Shown here piece by piece: positions 63,522 through 64,000 of a stretch of 64,000 nucleotides of DNA; within the stretch, counting starts at the first letter, position 1; each line of letters opens with the position of its first letter. Both the position numbers and the translations under genes were made by a program. The notes below the pieces were generated by a model. The model saw only the letters and a program-made list of their open reading frames with translations, was not told the origin of the DNA and searched no databases. The stretch spans positions 806,001 to 870,000 of the forward strand of contig NC_017096.1 in NCBI RefSeq assembly GCF_000284335.1, written 5' to 3'. This DNA comes from Caldisericum exile AZM16c01. GTDB lineage: Bacteria; Caldisericota; Caldisericia; Caldisericales; Caldisericaceae.

Positions 63522-64000
63522 TTAAAAAGGCGAGAAATCATTTACCTGCCAGAATCTTTCTTTCAAATCGTTATATTCGTTTGTGAGCATGTTCAAATGT
63601 TCTTCTTCCCACTTCATAAGTTCTTCAAAAAGATATCTAACCTTTGCATCATTAGCTTTTTCTGCTTGCTCTTTATAAAAGAGAATTGAATTCTTCTCCA
63701 AAATCATTCCCGTTGAAATAGCTGAAAATTCAAAATTCTTACCCTTTAGATTGTTTAAAAAATCCTCAGAAAAAATTCTTCTAAAAGATATGCTTGGTTT
63801 TGGGATATTAACTTCAATTTCTTTTTTGTCTTTTATTGCATCGTGCAAATCTTTCAGGTATTTGTAATGTTTCCCTTCCTCACTTGCAAGAAAGAGAAAT
63901 ACCTCTCTTGCCTGCTTATCATCCGTTTTCTCTGCTGCAACTTTATACAAATTTATGCCATTAAGTTCAACTTCCATTGCGGCTTTAAGCACTTCCAAAA
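63522..64000 (-). CDS. Rubrerythrin-like ferritin-family protein, 5' end outside window
   Basis: At least 158 residues. The first visible possible start is TTG 63998, but the family normally has a few more N-terminal residues, so the gene probably begins beyond base 64000. Diiron ligands: MEVELNGINLYK, E-x2-H in LASEEGKHYKYL, and E-x2-H in MKWEEEHLNML, within a four-helix bundle. No rubredoxin domain at the C-terminus. Reduces peroxide or stores iron; coupled to the FAD reductase downstream. Confidence 0.82.
   Translation of the reverse strand, partial: LEVLKAAMEVELNGINLYKVAAEKTDDKQAREVFLFLASEEGKHYKYLKDLHDAIKDKKEIEVNIPKPSISFRRIFSEDFLNNLKGKNFEFSAISTGMILEKNSILFYKEQAEKANDAKVRYLFEELMKWEEEHLNMLTNEYNDLKERFWQVNDFSPF

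Noticed and set aside
1-64000. CRISPR array, insertion sequence or prophage
   Set aside because: No regularly spaced direct repeats, transposase, integrase or phage structural gene is seen anywhere in the window.

Overview
The window is a compact, AT-rich bacterial chromosome segment (about one third G+C by eye) with almost no free space. It carries a complete tmRNA gene, two tRNAs, RpoD, Rho, DnaX, RecR, Era, FtsH and many other core genes, so it is chromosomal and not a plasmid or phage. The Lys/Glu/Ile-rich proteins, the tripartite thermophile-style PII-like protein, the archaeal-type KaiC pair and the Firmicutes-like gene neighbourhoods (recO-glyQ-glyS-ppdK-dgt-dnaG-rpoD; dnaX-ybaB-recR; tilS-hpt-ftsH) suggest a deep-branching anaerobic thermophile. 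My best guess is a Caldisericum-like bacterium, but that is inference from overall impression and not from a search.

Layout. 1-6133 (minus): an Rrf2 regulator with its own operator and mrp, phoH and a 7TM-HD protein cut by the left edge, plus a nucleoside salvage trio (nucleoside phosphorylase, psuG, methyltransferase). 6205-7428 (plus): pepT. 7430-18523 (minus): one long run deoC-recO-glyQ-glyS-ppdK-dgt-dnaG-rpoD. 18541-19099: noncoding, holding copy A of a roughly 500-bp dispersed element that runs into the dnaX promoter. 19100-26143 (plus): dnaX-ybaB-recR, eno, mutM, comEA, comEC. 26592-28860 (plus): two amidohydrolase paralogues, the second of which has lost its metal ligands. 28861-29269: terminator and a large palindrome. 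29270-30813 (plus): KaiC-like ATPase (in-frame stop at codon 7) and its HTH partner. 30819-40609 (minus): a tightly overlapped superoperon from a cyclodeaminase-like gene through rho, tdk, prfA, prmC, tsaC, def, fmt, etfB, etfA and moeA, containing one odd palindrome-packed ORF. 40747-46267 (plus): tilS-hpt-ftsH-nth-like-DUF362. 46287-52601: permease, stress proteins, era, uppP, DJ-1, macro domain, RNase H. 52605-58790 (minus): two large secreted proteins, a beta-propeller/cohesin-like protein and an S8 protease with a C-terminal dockerin. 58845-59904 (plus): HAD phosphatase and PII-like protein. 59910-60981 (minus): ssrA, copy B of the dispersed element, tRNA-Ala and tRNA-Ile. 61040-64000 (minus): a rubrerythrin-like protein, an FAD oxidoreductase and an iron alcohol dehydrogenase.

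Most striking signals: (1) two diverged copies of a roughly 500-bp noncoding element in opposite orientation, each ending in the -10 box of a downstream gene (dnaX, ssrA); (2) the archaeal-type KaiC/HTH pair with an in-frame stop and an upstream 14-bp-arm palindrome; (3) a palindrome-packed ORF inside the translation superoperon; (4) a probable pseudoenzyme amidohydrolase pair; (5) a dockerin/cohesin-like secreted protease system; (6) several genes whose -10 box lies 5-10 nt from the start codon and lack a Shine-Dalgarno, suggesting leaderless mRNAs; (7) an A8 slippery run in dnaX positioned to give a gamma-length product.
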